Shown: positions 12,322-22,940 of the stretch, piece by piece
Layout: each line of letters begins with the position of its first letter
Position numbering within the stretch: the stretch's first letter is position 1
Source: Monarcha castaneiventris obscurior
Taxonomy: Eukaryota; Chordata; Aves; Passeriformes; Monarchidae
Assembly (NCBI GenBank): GCA_026261815.1
Contig: JAMPIT010000484.1
Coordinates: 13,304,501-13,368,500 of the forward strand
Reading direction: 5' to 3'
DNA: 64,000 nt
The notes under the pieces: model-generated
The model's database searches: none
Seen by the model: the letters and a program-made list of their open reading frames with translations, nothing else
Told to the model about the DNA's origin: nothing
Program-made: the position numbers and the translations under genes

Positions 12322-14164
12322 GGAAATGCACTGTGTAAAATTGATAATCCCACTTCTGTGTTTCTGTGTCTGTGGTGTTTACTGTGCCAGATGTTCTGGC
12401 CTTTCTGAGTCTACTCTTTGTGAAGTTTTACTCTGGGTAAAACTGTAGGAAAGATGTCCATAGGTGGTACTTGAAAAAGTCCTGCACAAACATGTGAGAA
12501 ACAGTGTGAAATGGATTGCTGTTACTATACCAGGGGATTTTTCTTTCCTTTTTGCTCTTATTCCAACTCGTCATCAAGCTGTTGTCCAATTCTCTCACTT
12601 GCAAGTAAAATTAATTTCCATCATGTTTTATAATAGAAGACAGCTTGATGAAATCACTTGAGGGTCCTAGTGACTCTTCCAGCCAAGCAGAATGAAATGG
12701 CAGTCCCATTTCTAATGCAGCTAAACCAGGTTTTCTCTTTATGTGGCAGGGACCTTGCCCTAGTGCAGCTGTCCCATCACAGCAAATGTAGAGGGGCATA
12801 ACCCAGCCTCCAAACGCTTCTTCCCTTCCCATCTTCTTCAAAAGGGTTTGGGCCTCCTGAAATTGCTGACCTGTGACAGATTATGGGGAAAAGCAGTAGC
12901 ATATCTCAGTGGTGTCTGCTCCTACGTGCAGTATGGTGAGACCAGAGAGAGTTAATGTCTGAAGTAACATTTATCTGTGGGATAGCATGGATTGTCTGTG
13001 CTAGAAAAGATTTGGCAGTTTGCTATTCTGGCAAACTTTCCTAGTGTAGCCACAGCTTATACTGGCAAGCTCGTGTTTTGTCTGTATGTAGTTTATACCA
13101 GTTCCCTGAATGAAATGTGCTATACTGGCAGGCTCCTTCCCCTCCCACCCACACACAGCAGCATCTACTTTGGCATTCAGTACACAGCAGCAGTTTTGAC
13201 TATAGATCTATTAGTGTAAGAAAAATCACACTCCTTGGTGAAAAGGGGGCTGAAAACGTGGAAGAGTTGGGTAGAAATCTGTCTTTGCACTGTAAATATA
13301 TGGGAGAATTGTAAATGAAAAATGATTTACCAGTGCCACTGGTGTAAGATTAGTACTCCAAGAATTGTACCTGCACTACACTTTCCAGGTGGAGAGCCCA
13401 GAGGCATTTTTTCTCTGGGTTGCACAAGACTGGGGGGTGAGAAACTACAGCCATTGATCAGTTTACTCTTACAAATAACCTCTTTTCCCTTACAAAAAAC
13501 CCCCTCTATTCCTGAGGGGATGTGGAGTTTGAAATGCTGATGGCACAGAAGCCCTTGTCTCTGTTATCTCTTTTTATGGTTCTCTTTGAAGGAGAGAATT
13601 TCCCTGCCTGTGGCTGAGATAACAGAGAGATGCTAAGTGGTGGGATTTTTCACAGCACTTGACCATATGCAATAAAAGGTCAATTTGGACACACATCCCA
13701 GTGAACTTGGAAACATCAGAGTTTCGCTGGTTTAATGTGGAAATCAAAGTGTTTCAATAGCTCTCCCAGCAGAGCTATTACCTCCTAATTGCTTTTTTCT
13801 TCATTTGCCCCCCACCTCTTAAAAGCACAACGCCTTACTACTTTTAAGTTTAGAAAACTGTAAATGGGTGGACTGGGATTGATTCTTGCCTGTCTCTAAC
13901 AGGAGAACAAGGGTTCACCGGTAAGGGCTGTGGGGAGCAAGGCCCAAAACCCCAAATTCTCCATGGGATGAGCAGAAGATCCTCTGGGCTGAGAATATTT
14001 TAGGTGTCAGGCTTTCACAGGGGCTCCAGCCACTACTGGTGAAAGACGCATGAGAGAGACCCTTAGGTCTTGAGTTAGGGAGCAAACCAGACTGGGGCTG
14101 AGAATCAGTGGAGCTGAAAATGGAGACTGGGAGAACGCTTCCAGGACTGGGACTATTCAACACC
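12322..14164. other. Non-coding stretch, no feature recognised
   Basis: Mixed-composition DNA without a recognisable gene. A small inverted repeat (ACCAGTG / CACTGGT) lies near 13330-13345 and faintly recalls the core of palindromic reptile/bird repeats, but it is too short to assign. The frame open on the minus strand at 13915-14163 has no known domain. Confidence 0.5.
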
Positions 14165-14247
14165 TTTTCCTTTTTTTTTTTTTTTCCTTTTTTTTTTTTT
14201 CTTTTTTGTTTGTTTGTTTTTGTTTTTTGTTTTTAATTTTTTATTTC
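14165..14247. repeat. T-rich low-complexity tract
   Basis: About 80 bp made almost entirely of T runs interrupted by C and then by G (TTTG-like units towards the end). It could be the A-tail of a minus-strand retroposed sequence, but no polyadenylation signal or parent sequence can be seen beside it. Confidence 0.85.
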
Positions 14248-14779
14248 CCTGTGTGCCAGCTGTGAAACTGCTGCAGGCTGGAGGTGGTTAGATACACCCC
14301 AATCTGGCTGTTCTTATGTTCCTGTGCATATGGGGTTAAATCAGCACAGAATTCAAATTTCTAGAGCCAGAGTATATCCACCTTGTAATGTTTCTACCAT
14401 TAAGCAGTAGTTTATTCTTTGCAGAAACACTCAAAAATTAAGGTTCCTATCCAGGTACCTCCTTGATAAAGAATGTTTGGCACAGTTAAAATTTTTGGGT
14501 TTTGAGTAATATATTGTTAGGAACTGGAGATAGCAGCACACAATAAATTCTTTTTTGGTTTTGGCTGGGCACCTAAAGCCATGACTGAGCCTGGAAGGAA
14601 GTTTGGCATTGCTGCTATTTAGAAGATTGGCTAATGCAAAGACTTGGAATATAAAAACCAAATCAGAAGAAATATTTCATCTTCATAAGGTGGTCCCTAG
14701 GCTCAGTCCTCCAGCCTTGCTCATGCAAAACCAACTTCTCATACATATAATTCATATTAGGGGGAAAATCTTTTGATTG
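14248..14779. other. Non-coding stretch, no feature recognised
   Basis: AT-rich to mixed sequence. I see no repeat, exon or regulatory signature. Confidence 0.5.
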
Positions 14780-15660
14780 GACCATTTGCTTGTCAGTATT
14801 ATGAACATTTCTCCAGCTGTTCAGGGCCCTGGCATGTCCTCCCTCACTGGGCTGTTTCTGCCCATTGAAGTCACAACAAATTGGCCAGCACGGAGGTGCA
14901 GAGGGCTCAGGTTTGCTCAGGGGCCACAGGGCAAGCACAGACGTGGCTCTCCTGAAGTCCTCCCAGCCCTGGTGCATGGACAGCCTTCTGCTCTGGGCTG
15001 TGTCCTGTGCCAGGCTGGCTGCCAGCAGCCCAGGCTTTTGTCAGACCCACCCTCCGGTTTCTGTTGTTCCATTGTTTTACTTATATTTATTTCTAACTCT
15101 GCCACTTCCCTTTGTCCTGCTTTCTGCTCCTCCCCCAGGCCCTTTATTTTGTCCGGCTTTGTGTTCCCTCGGTCTCAGACTGGAGCGGGGCAGTGCCAGT
15201 GTGGCTGCGCAGGGCCGGCCATGGTGCTGGGCTGGAGGTGACAGAGTCTCAGGGACCCCTGACAACACCAGCGAGGACAGTTCCATTTTGGCTCTTGGCT
15301 CGATGCTTCCTGGCCCCAGGAAGGGAGTGGGGCCAGGTCCTTCCCTGCTGAGAGGCTTTTTGGCCAAAATCCCCTTGTATCACAGCCATGGCTGTGTGCT
15401 GCTCACAGCCCAGCCTTGGCCTATGGGGAGAGTGCAGGACCTTTAATGCCCTTTCAAATGTCAGTCAGGGCATTGGGATGGGTGGGGGGCAGCTGATCCC
15501 AAATGGACACGATATTCCCACATGTTTGTGCTTGGTGATGCCACGTGGCCTGGCACAGCCAAGCCTGTGGGCTGCAGCACAGGCCTGGCCCCAGCTGGGC
15601 GGCCATGTCAGGGCCCTGTGGCCGGGGAGCGGAGCGGCTGATGGGGCTGTGGGGAAACAC
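14780..15660. other. GC-rich block without recognisable gene
   Basis: This block of almost 0.9 kb is clearly richer in G and C than its flanks. Several overlapping frames stay open on both strands (for example 193 codons at 14865-15446 plus and 138 codons at 15465-15881 minus). Their products are Pro/Gly/Ala/Leu-rich without domains, as expected when a low frequency of T and A reduces stop codons. CpG dinucleotides are present but not dense except around 15180-15220 and 15620-15640. Possible readings are a GC-biased patch of the bird genome or an unrecognised lineage-specific repeat. Confidence 0.5.
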
Positions 15661-17828
15661 AATCCGCTTTCCATTTCGTCAGCACAAATTGTATCACTTC
15701 TTGCTCCCTGTGCCTCTAAAAATGCGGTTTGCCTTAGTTTGGAAGATACCTTGCCCTCAGCAAGTAAATAAACGCCAACTAAAATAAAAGGAAGCACAAA
15801 GCAATAATGAGGCTGCCACGCGCCGGCTGTCGGAGCCTCTGGAGGCTGGATGGGGGAGCAGTGTAAGGGCTGGAGTCTCATATAGATCCCTTCAAGGTTT
15901 CAAACTGATTGCAAATTTACCTAGACACTTGAAAACTTAGTGGTAGTTTTACTTCTTAGCTACTTTACCTACCATTTATTGAAAATGTTTAAATATTCCC
16001 CATTAATTTGTGTATGGATGTATCACAAAAGGAAATATACCTTACCACTGAAGGACAGGATATCTATTGGCAGAAATTTCTCACAAGCAGATGAGTTTTT
16101 TCCTATACATTGTATTGTTCCTAGACAATGTATTTTTGCTAAAAAAAGCTGTAGAAAATAAGAAATGCTTATTTTTTAAGCACACAGTTAAATCCTTAAG
16201 TCCTAAGTAAACTGAAAGAGATTTCACTATAAGTGGAAAGAGTCTAGAAATAACTTTAAAGGGACTTTATGTGTGAAAGACGTAGACTTCACATTAGCCA
16301 CACTAACTACACACTTGTTAGGAGAAAAGAGTTGTGTAGCACATTGGTTACCTCTGTTTGAATAATTTGCTTCATATGTTTTCCCATCAAGATGGTGGTA
16401 GGTTAAACACTTAATTTATTTTTGCTGTATACTCTTGTTCTCTCTGATGCTTCATGCCAAACTGCTGTGGTAAAAAGAAGTCAAATATATTAAAAATGTA
16501 TATTTTAATTAAAAATATTAGAAGAAACATATTAGTGTTCCTTTTTTTATTAACAGCAGATTGTTGGCTGACTAGGCAGCAAAGTTATTTATTTGGAAGA
16601 CATATGTTATGGAATAACACTACAAGTAGGACATTGCGTTTGATAAGTGGTTCTGTTGGCAAACTGCTTTACTTCAATTCTGCTGCGTTGTGGGAGCACT
16701 GGGCAGATTCTCTCATGGTGCAAACTGGCACTGCCCTACCACCACCGATCCTGAAGTCACAGCTACCAACAGGACCACACTTGGTGTGAGCAGAAAGAAA
16801 TCAGTTCTGTGATGAACTAATTTAGGGCTGTTATCTCCGAAATGGTCAGAAGAAAATAAGGCAATGACACATTGCACATGCCAGCTTTTTTCTAGGGTTG
16901 AACCAAGGGCTTAATTCCATAAAAGTTACTTTTCTTTTAACTTTTTAATAGCTTAATTGACTAAACCAGGCAAGAAAAGTAATGAAATGTAAAATAGTAC
17001 CAGAGAGAATTATAATAAAGGAGGTACCAATACAACCTAGGCTATTTTTATAATTTTCTTCCCTTCTTCCTCATCTTTATCAGTGTGTTCTAAGTAAACC
17101 TGACATATTTATATATGTGAAACAGATGCAAAATGAAGCAGTTTTGTCTTCAGTTATGACCATGTTTTTTCAATCATGGACATGATTTATGGAAATGTTC
17201 TTTGCTGTAAAAAATTTCTTTTAAAATCCAAACCACATTAATTATAAATCTAACGTTCAATTTCTTTTGATACTTTGGGGAGTGTGGGGAAGTAAATTTT
17301 TAATGCAAATAAACAGTTTCTTTTAAAAATCAGTATTCATTAAATGTTGAGATGAAACCAGCACAACACTTCTCAGTGAAGCTACTAGAGAATTCAATTA
17401 GATGTTGAGAAAATTAGCTCTCTTTTTGCAATAATATTATATGTCTCAGATTTATATCTGCTATGGTATAGTTGGCACCCCTGGGGCCAACCAAACTGTG
17501 AAAAGCTGTTGATGTTGGCTTCTTGGCTGGTTAGCCCCTTCAGAGTTGAGCTCAGTTTACTGTGGAATAAACTCTAAACATTTTGGAGTTCAGAAGAGTT
17601 GTCCAGAGGTGTAGGAACTGCCTGAGACTGAGTGATATCTCCAGTAGAGACCAGGAGAATTTGTAAGATCAGCAGCTGGAGAGAATTTTTTAATCCTGGA
17701 CAGGGCCAAACTATATAATATCCCCAGCACTGCCAACTATGACGACTTCATCACATCTCTTACAAGGCTCAGGGTTTTTCTTCACACCTCAGCCCTTGAA
17801 GCATGTACAAATCTCAGTTAAATAGTGG
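15661..17828. other. Non-coding stretch, first 200 bp enhancer-like
   Basis: The interval 15660-15800 is low in simple sequence and has compact, varied word content of the kind often seen in conserved non-coding elements, but conservation cannot be judged here. The rest (about 15900-17450) is strongly AT-rich without repeats that I can name. No gene. Confidence 0.45.
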
Positions 17829-17981
17829 GTTTCTAGACCTTGTGATTGCAAACAGAAGCTTGGAAATGTTAACCCTGGAGGCTGAACACCCAGAAGCAAA
17901 TAAAAGAGTCATAGTTTTCTTAAATCTCACATTAAAACCATTCTCCTGATTTTGGGGGTCTCATTCATAACTTCTGGGTGT
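17829..17981. repeat. Ancient amniote interspersed repeat (family not named)
   Basis: The sequence follows, in order and spacing, a repeat that I remember from many turtle and crocodile transcripts. A TTTCTAG start (17830) is followed by AAGCTTGGAAA, ACCCTGGAGGCT, CCCAGAAGCAAATAAA, TCTTAAATCTCA and CTCCTGATTTTGGGGG. Differences are scattered substitutions, as expected for an old copy. An 11-bp inverted repeat (ACACCCAGAAG near 17886, CTTCTGGGTGT near 17971) lies within it. I cannot recall the family name with certainty, and its class (SINE or DNA transposon) should be taken from a library search. Confidence 0.55.
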
Positions 17982-20900
17982 GTAGATCTGGTTAGACCAG
18001 GAGGTTAATTCAGCTTCACAGAATTAAACCTTCCTGACAAAAGGTCTCTGTGGTGCTCTGGTGGTCTGTAGTGTGCTGCTACTTCTCCCCTCTGCTTATT
18101 TCTACCTGCTATTTCTCATTAAAGACAGCTGAAAACACTTGATGTGCTTTCACTGAATTTGCGTTGCTTATGAGTAGCTACAGTGACTTGAGCAGCATTG
18201 TGGGAGTTAAATTCACATGCTCATCTTCTCCCTACCCATTCAGTTGACTACAGGATATTCTCTCAACCTCTGTTTCCTGCAATGAAATATTCTTAAGGTA
18301 TCCCTGTAAAGATCATTTCCAATGGCAGTATCATGACATTAAAACTTTTCTTTAAGATGCAAAAGGAAGTGACTTTTGCCCAGTCTTTCAAGAGTAGGCA
18401 GTGGCAGAGAGAGCTGCTGGGAAAGCTGGGAGAATAGCTTGTGTTCAAATTATCTTTTTGTGGAAGCTATTTCCCCACCTAGCTGGGCTCTGTTGGAGAC
18501 TGGATCAGCACATTACAGCTCCTGTGTAGCTGAAAGCTCTGATAGCCACACAAGTGCTGGGGAGGACAAGGGAGGCTTGGAGTCTGTGGAAGGAAGGAAG
18601 CTGCGAGTCCTGGTGTCTGTGTAAAACAAAAGCGGCATTGCAGAGTCTACAATTGAACCCTCAATAAACCAATTTTGAAAGCCCCGGCTTCCCCTATCCC
18701 CCTCCTCACTGTCTCCCTTTGATAGGAACAGGAGGGACATCTTCCCAGGAGTGTAAAGATGTCTGGTCTGGAAAACATGAAAGAAGAGAGCTTGTATGTT
18801 TATTTTGCACGCCATAGATTTTAGGGCCAGAAAGCCTTTTCTTTTTTTCTAATTAGAAGATAATATCTTGTTAAAAAGTATATGTTCTGAGGCTTCAAAG
18901 AGGAAAAAACAACCTAAATCCTTCTCTTGACCTATAAATACAGTTTGAATAGCTGCAACAATTCATTGAAGTTTACTGTGATAACTTGATTTTGGCCTCA
19001 GTCTTGAAGATTTGGGTACTTTGGGAGTTGCAGGAATCTTGAATATCCCTGGTAAGCTGTGAGAGGAGAAGTATGAAAGCATGGTGCAATGCTGACAGGG
19101 CAGAATGCAGCATTCCTGCACATCAGCAGTGTCAAAGAGTGGAGTTTATCGCTGCTGTTTTGTTCTCCTCCATCAGTAAACATAATCTCTCCACTCCCTG
19201 AAGTGAAATCAAACCGCTGTAAAGAAACTCGTGAGTAACCAGGGTAAAATTTCCACTGAATTAATCATATATCTGGTCCAAAATATTCAAGATATAAACA
19301 AAAGAGGATAGAATAAGATCAGCCAGGCATATAAACATTTCCAAAGTGGTTGTTTTCCAGATAGTTTTTGAGCCACAACTGGCAAAAACCAGGGTGGTTG
19401 CACAAAGCTAGCTTTGAAAGAAATGGATTGTCATCAGTTTACACCAACTGAGGATATGATCCTGCATATTTTGTGACTGTGCAATGGTTATGGATATGTT
19501 TGAAATGTATTCAAATGTCCTTGGAAAATATTTTTCCATCTGAAGAAAAAGGGCAAGAGCATATCTACAAAAAGTTGAGCAAAGTTTAATAGGTGCTCTA
19601 ATGAAAATAATCCTATTAGTTTTAAATAAAAGGAAGAAGCTTTAAATCTACATCCTCTACATCCACAAGTGTCCTTATCTGGTTTTCCAGTATATGTATG
19701 AGAACAATAATTTGTATGACAGTTTTCATTTTCTTCCTTGATAGCGTAGTAAAAATAGAAAGGACAAGTACCCATAAATCAGATCAAAACCGCAGCTGTT
19801 GAAGAAGCTAAAGTCACAGTGATTTGGGAGAGACTAAAACTCCAGACTCAGATGTGATTCAAAGTCATTATGATACATAGTGTGAAATGTGGGGAGGCAG
19901 CAGTTCACACAGAAAGAGGTAAAGTAGATGACAAGATACAGTAGAGTAGCTCAACAGTGAAATATTCTAAATCCTAAGTTGGGGTGCATGACCAAGCTAT
20001 TAAATGTTGAAAATTCTCTCTCTACATTTACAATCAGTGTGCAGACTTTCTTTGGGAAGTTTTATATTGTTGCACAGTATCATTTTCTAGTGTTGTGTGA
20101 AATGAACCCAGGCTGAAGTCTCAAAGTTGTTCATGCTTCACACACAGTCACCTGAGACCTATTAAAATAATAAACCTCACCTCAGAGGCTAGGAATGTCA
20201 CTTATTGCTCTCCTACAGTACCTGGAGGAAGAAAGTGCATTTAATATGTTAGACTGAGAAGTTCTTCCTCAAGGCACATATTAAATACTGGTAGTATGCA
20301 AACTGTATTCATATTTATAGAGACATTTCTGAGAGTGGCTAGAATCCATGGTTCCTCCAAAGTCTTTGTCTGCACAGCTCCTATAAAGGCTTTCCCTGAC
20401 ACAAGGGCTTAAAGCCCTTTTGGTGGAAGTCAGTAGTGATCTGAACTTTGGGTGGAGGGAGCATATTGAATGTTATAGAGTTATATTTCATGTAAGTGAC
20501 ACTGAAGCAATTGGAAGTTAGAACGCGAGAATGGCTGTACTTTTCTTACCAGGGCATAAGCCATTTTTTTTACTACATGCATTCTGCCCATGGTCCTGCA
20601 AGCCAGATAGCAATTGATTCTTGTGAAGTGCAATTTGTGGTCAAAGTAAAAAATCAGCAACAGCATCTTTTGGATTAAGCACATTTGGAGAGTCTAAACA
20701 GTAGCAAATGACAGTTTCTCATTTGTTACTGAAGCCTTGGAAGTTCAGGTGAGGTGATAAAGCTGAACTGAAAAAGTGCCTTAAAATTCATTCTCTGTCC
20801 CAGGTAGCCTCATCCCTTTGAAATGTTTTTTGAAGTGGCACATCTTATACTGATAAATTGTGAAAAATTCCAAACCAAATAATTTTTCACAGTGTTTCTC

Positions 20901-22499
20901 TAGCCTAGTAAAATATTTTTGCTGATGGAGGATACAAGTGCTCCTTGTATGACCTCTGTAACCTGCTGATACGGGTGCTGGATACCAAAACCAAGTCCTT
21001 GCTTGGCCTTGGTTCAGAGCCAGGACCTACAAGGCAGTCTTCTGCACGTCTGGCACGCATCCTTAGCTACCAGACTATTTGTTATTTCTGGATGTGTCCC
21101 TGATTTTCATTTTGTAGCTGTCCTGCTTTGTATTAACTAAGTTAACTATTTAACTATTATTAAAATTAACTATTATTTACTTTACTAGGCAGGGAGGGAA
21201 GCAACAGGACTTGTACACTCCAACCCTCAGTTTTGCCACTCCCTTGGTACATTATCTAGAGAAACTCCTAAACACTGGTTCATGAAGTTCCAGATAGCAA
21301 AGCTGTAACTCTCCAGCTGCCAAAATCAGGAATTTGTCTTCTCTCTCACTTCAAAACACTCTCTTGCCGACACAGGACTGAACAGCTTTGTGTAGTTTAG
21401 CCCCCAGCTGTTTCCTCTTGGCGAGGTGATGGTATTCCTTGCTTCCTGCTGGAGGTTGTCCATATTATATAAATATATATGTTGGGGAGCAAGTCCTTAA
21501 ACCCCACTATCAGAAGTTAGTCCAGATTGATTGTCCACTTCCTTGTGGCTATGGGAGAGGGTGGTGGCGGATTTTTAAACCAGTCTCGGAGCCTAGACTG
21601 GGTCCTCTGTCTGAGTAGTTAGGCAATTATCTGGAGCTGTTTTTGCTAGCTTTGTACTTCAAAAGGTAACACTTTGAAGTCTCATTAGTTCTTGTTTCAT
21701 AAGATCATAGCTCATAAGTGCATGCTTAATTAGTTCCTGCTCTGTGAGCTGATGCTTTGCACATTTAAAAATTCATGGGTTTTTTTTTTTTATGACAACT
21801 TGCATGTCAGTTAAATTTGATATTATGCATTTTGTCAGTTCCCATGGTGTAACAGTTGGTGTAATCTGCAATTTTATTACAAATCCATGAACTTTAAAAA
21901 TGTTCCTTCTAGTTGGTGCTCTGTTCATGTTCTTTGGGCAAAACAAAACCCTCGAGTGTGGTAAATAACAAGCATTTAACGTAATGTGCTTGAGGGAGCT
22001 GATGCAGTTTTCTGTGATGGTGTTAACTCTGCCAAGTCCTAGTCAGTTCCACAGGACCAGCCCGCTGTCCCTGGACAAAAGGACTGAAAGACAGGAGTGG
22101 CTGCCTCTCGGGTGGGACACCCTTCCACCACGAAGCACAGAATGTGCCAGTTGGAGTCTGCTCAGCCAGGAGGGCTGCCTGGGAATAGGATGTTGTGTGC
22201 AACCCTCGTCCTCAGTCCGAGCAGAGCAGAAGGCACCAATCACAAATCACTCCCCTTGTATTTATTTTCACTAAAGGCACAGCCTAGCTTGCTCGTATAA
22301 GTACTGATAAAAAGGTTGAGGCTGCAAATTATGCTTTAAATAACTGGTGTTGATACTTATATATGGAATGATTCATTATTTTTAGAGAAGTCAAGGACTG
22401 TCCTTAAGTTTACAAGGGACCTCAGCAGCAGGTGGGAGCAGACAGCAGGTGAGGATTCATATCTCCCTGCAAAGGCCAGAGCTGTCAGCAGAGCTTTCT
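17982..22499. other. Non-coding stretch, no feature recognised
   Basis: No gene, RNA gene or clear repeat. A short T12 tract lies at 21780-21791. A TTAACTATTA-like short repeat lies at about 21130-21175. A minus-strand string near 21855-21880 resembles the K-F-A-D-D-T reverse transcriptase motif only weakly and is not annotated. Confidence 0.5.
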
Positions 22500-22940
22500 G
22501 AACATTAGCACCAAATGAGTATTCTATGCAAATAGCACTAGTGCTTCCACCAAGGCTTAAGTCATATATCTGGCACAGTACCTGCAGATGACAATGACTT
22601 GTTTATTTTATTAGATCATGTGCTACTCTCCCAAACTCAAATAAATTATTCATTTCTAAAGAATGTCAACAGCTAATGAGTGCTTGAACAGTTCACAAAC
22701 ACTCAATGTTCTCTGGAGGGTTGGATCTGTTATTGCTGCAAACTGGTACATTTATTCATGTATAGAACTTATAAAAACGAGGGCTATTTCTGCACCTTTC
22801 ACTTTTGTAATGCTTTTCCTTTGAGCTGGCAAGGGTAAAGTATATGCCAATTAGCATGGCCAATGATAAACTTAGTCATATGCACTGCGAAATTGTTTAT
22901 TGTATTTCTCAAGGAAGAGAAGTAATTACAGTCCAGACTT
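22500..22940. promoter_or_regulatory. Candidate enhancer-like non-coding element
   Basis: A perfect octamer ATGCAAAT (22526-22533, a POU-factor site) is followed within 400 bp by several homeodomain-type cores (CTAATGAG near 22674, CCAATTAGC near 22849, GTAATTACAG near 22923). The stretch has no simple sequence and no transposon signature. This arrangement resembles developmental enhancers in gene deserts. The call is pattern-based only. Confidence 0.2.

Noticed and set aside
13325..13350. ACCAGTG / CACTGGT inverted repeat as a palindromic MITE core
   Set aside because: Only 7-bp arms, and the outer sequences do not match the family. Chance is sufficient.
14865..15446. 193-codon plus-strand frame in a GC-rich block
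   Set aside because: Overlaps other open frames on both strands, is Pro/Leu/Ser-rich without domains, and is explained by local GC content.
21845..21890. Minus-strand string resembling the K-F-A-D-D-T reverse transcriptase motif
   Set aside because: It reads K-I-A-D-Y-T with a key Asp missing, and the neighbouring sequence does not follow the LINE consensus. Too weak to annotate.
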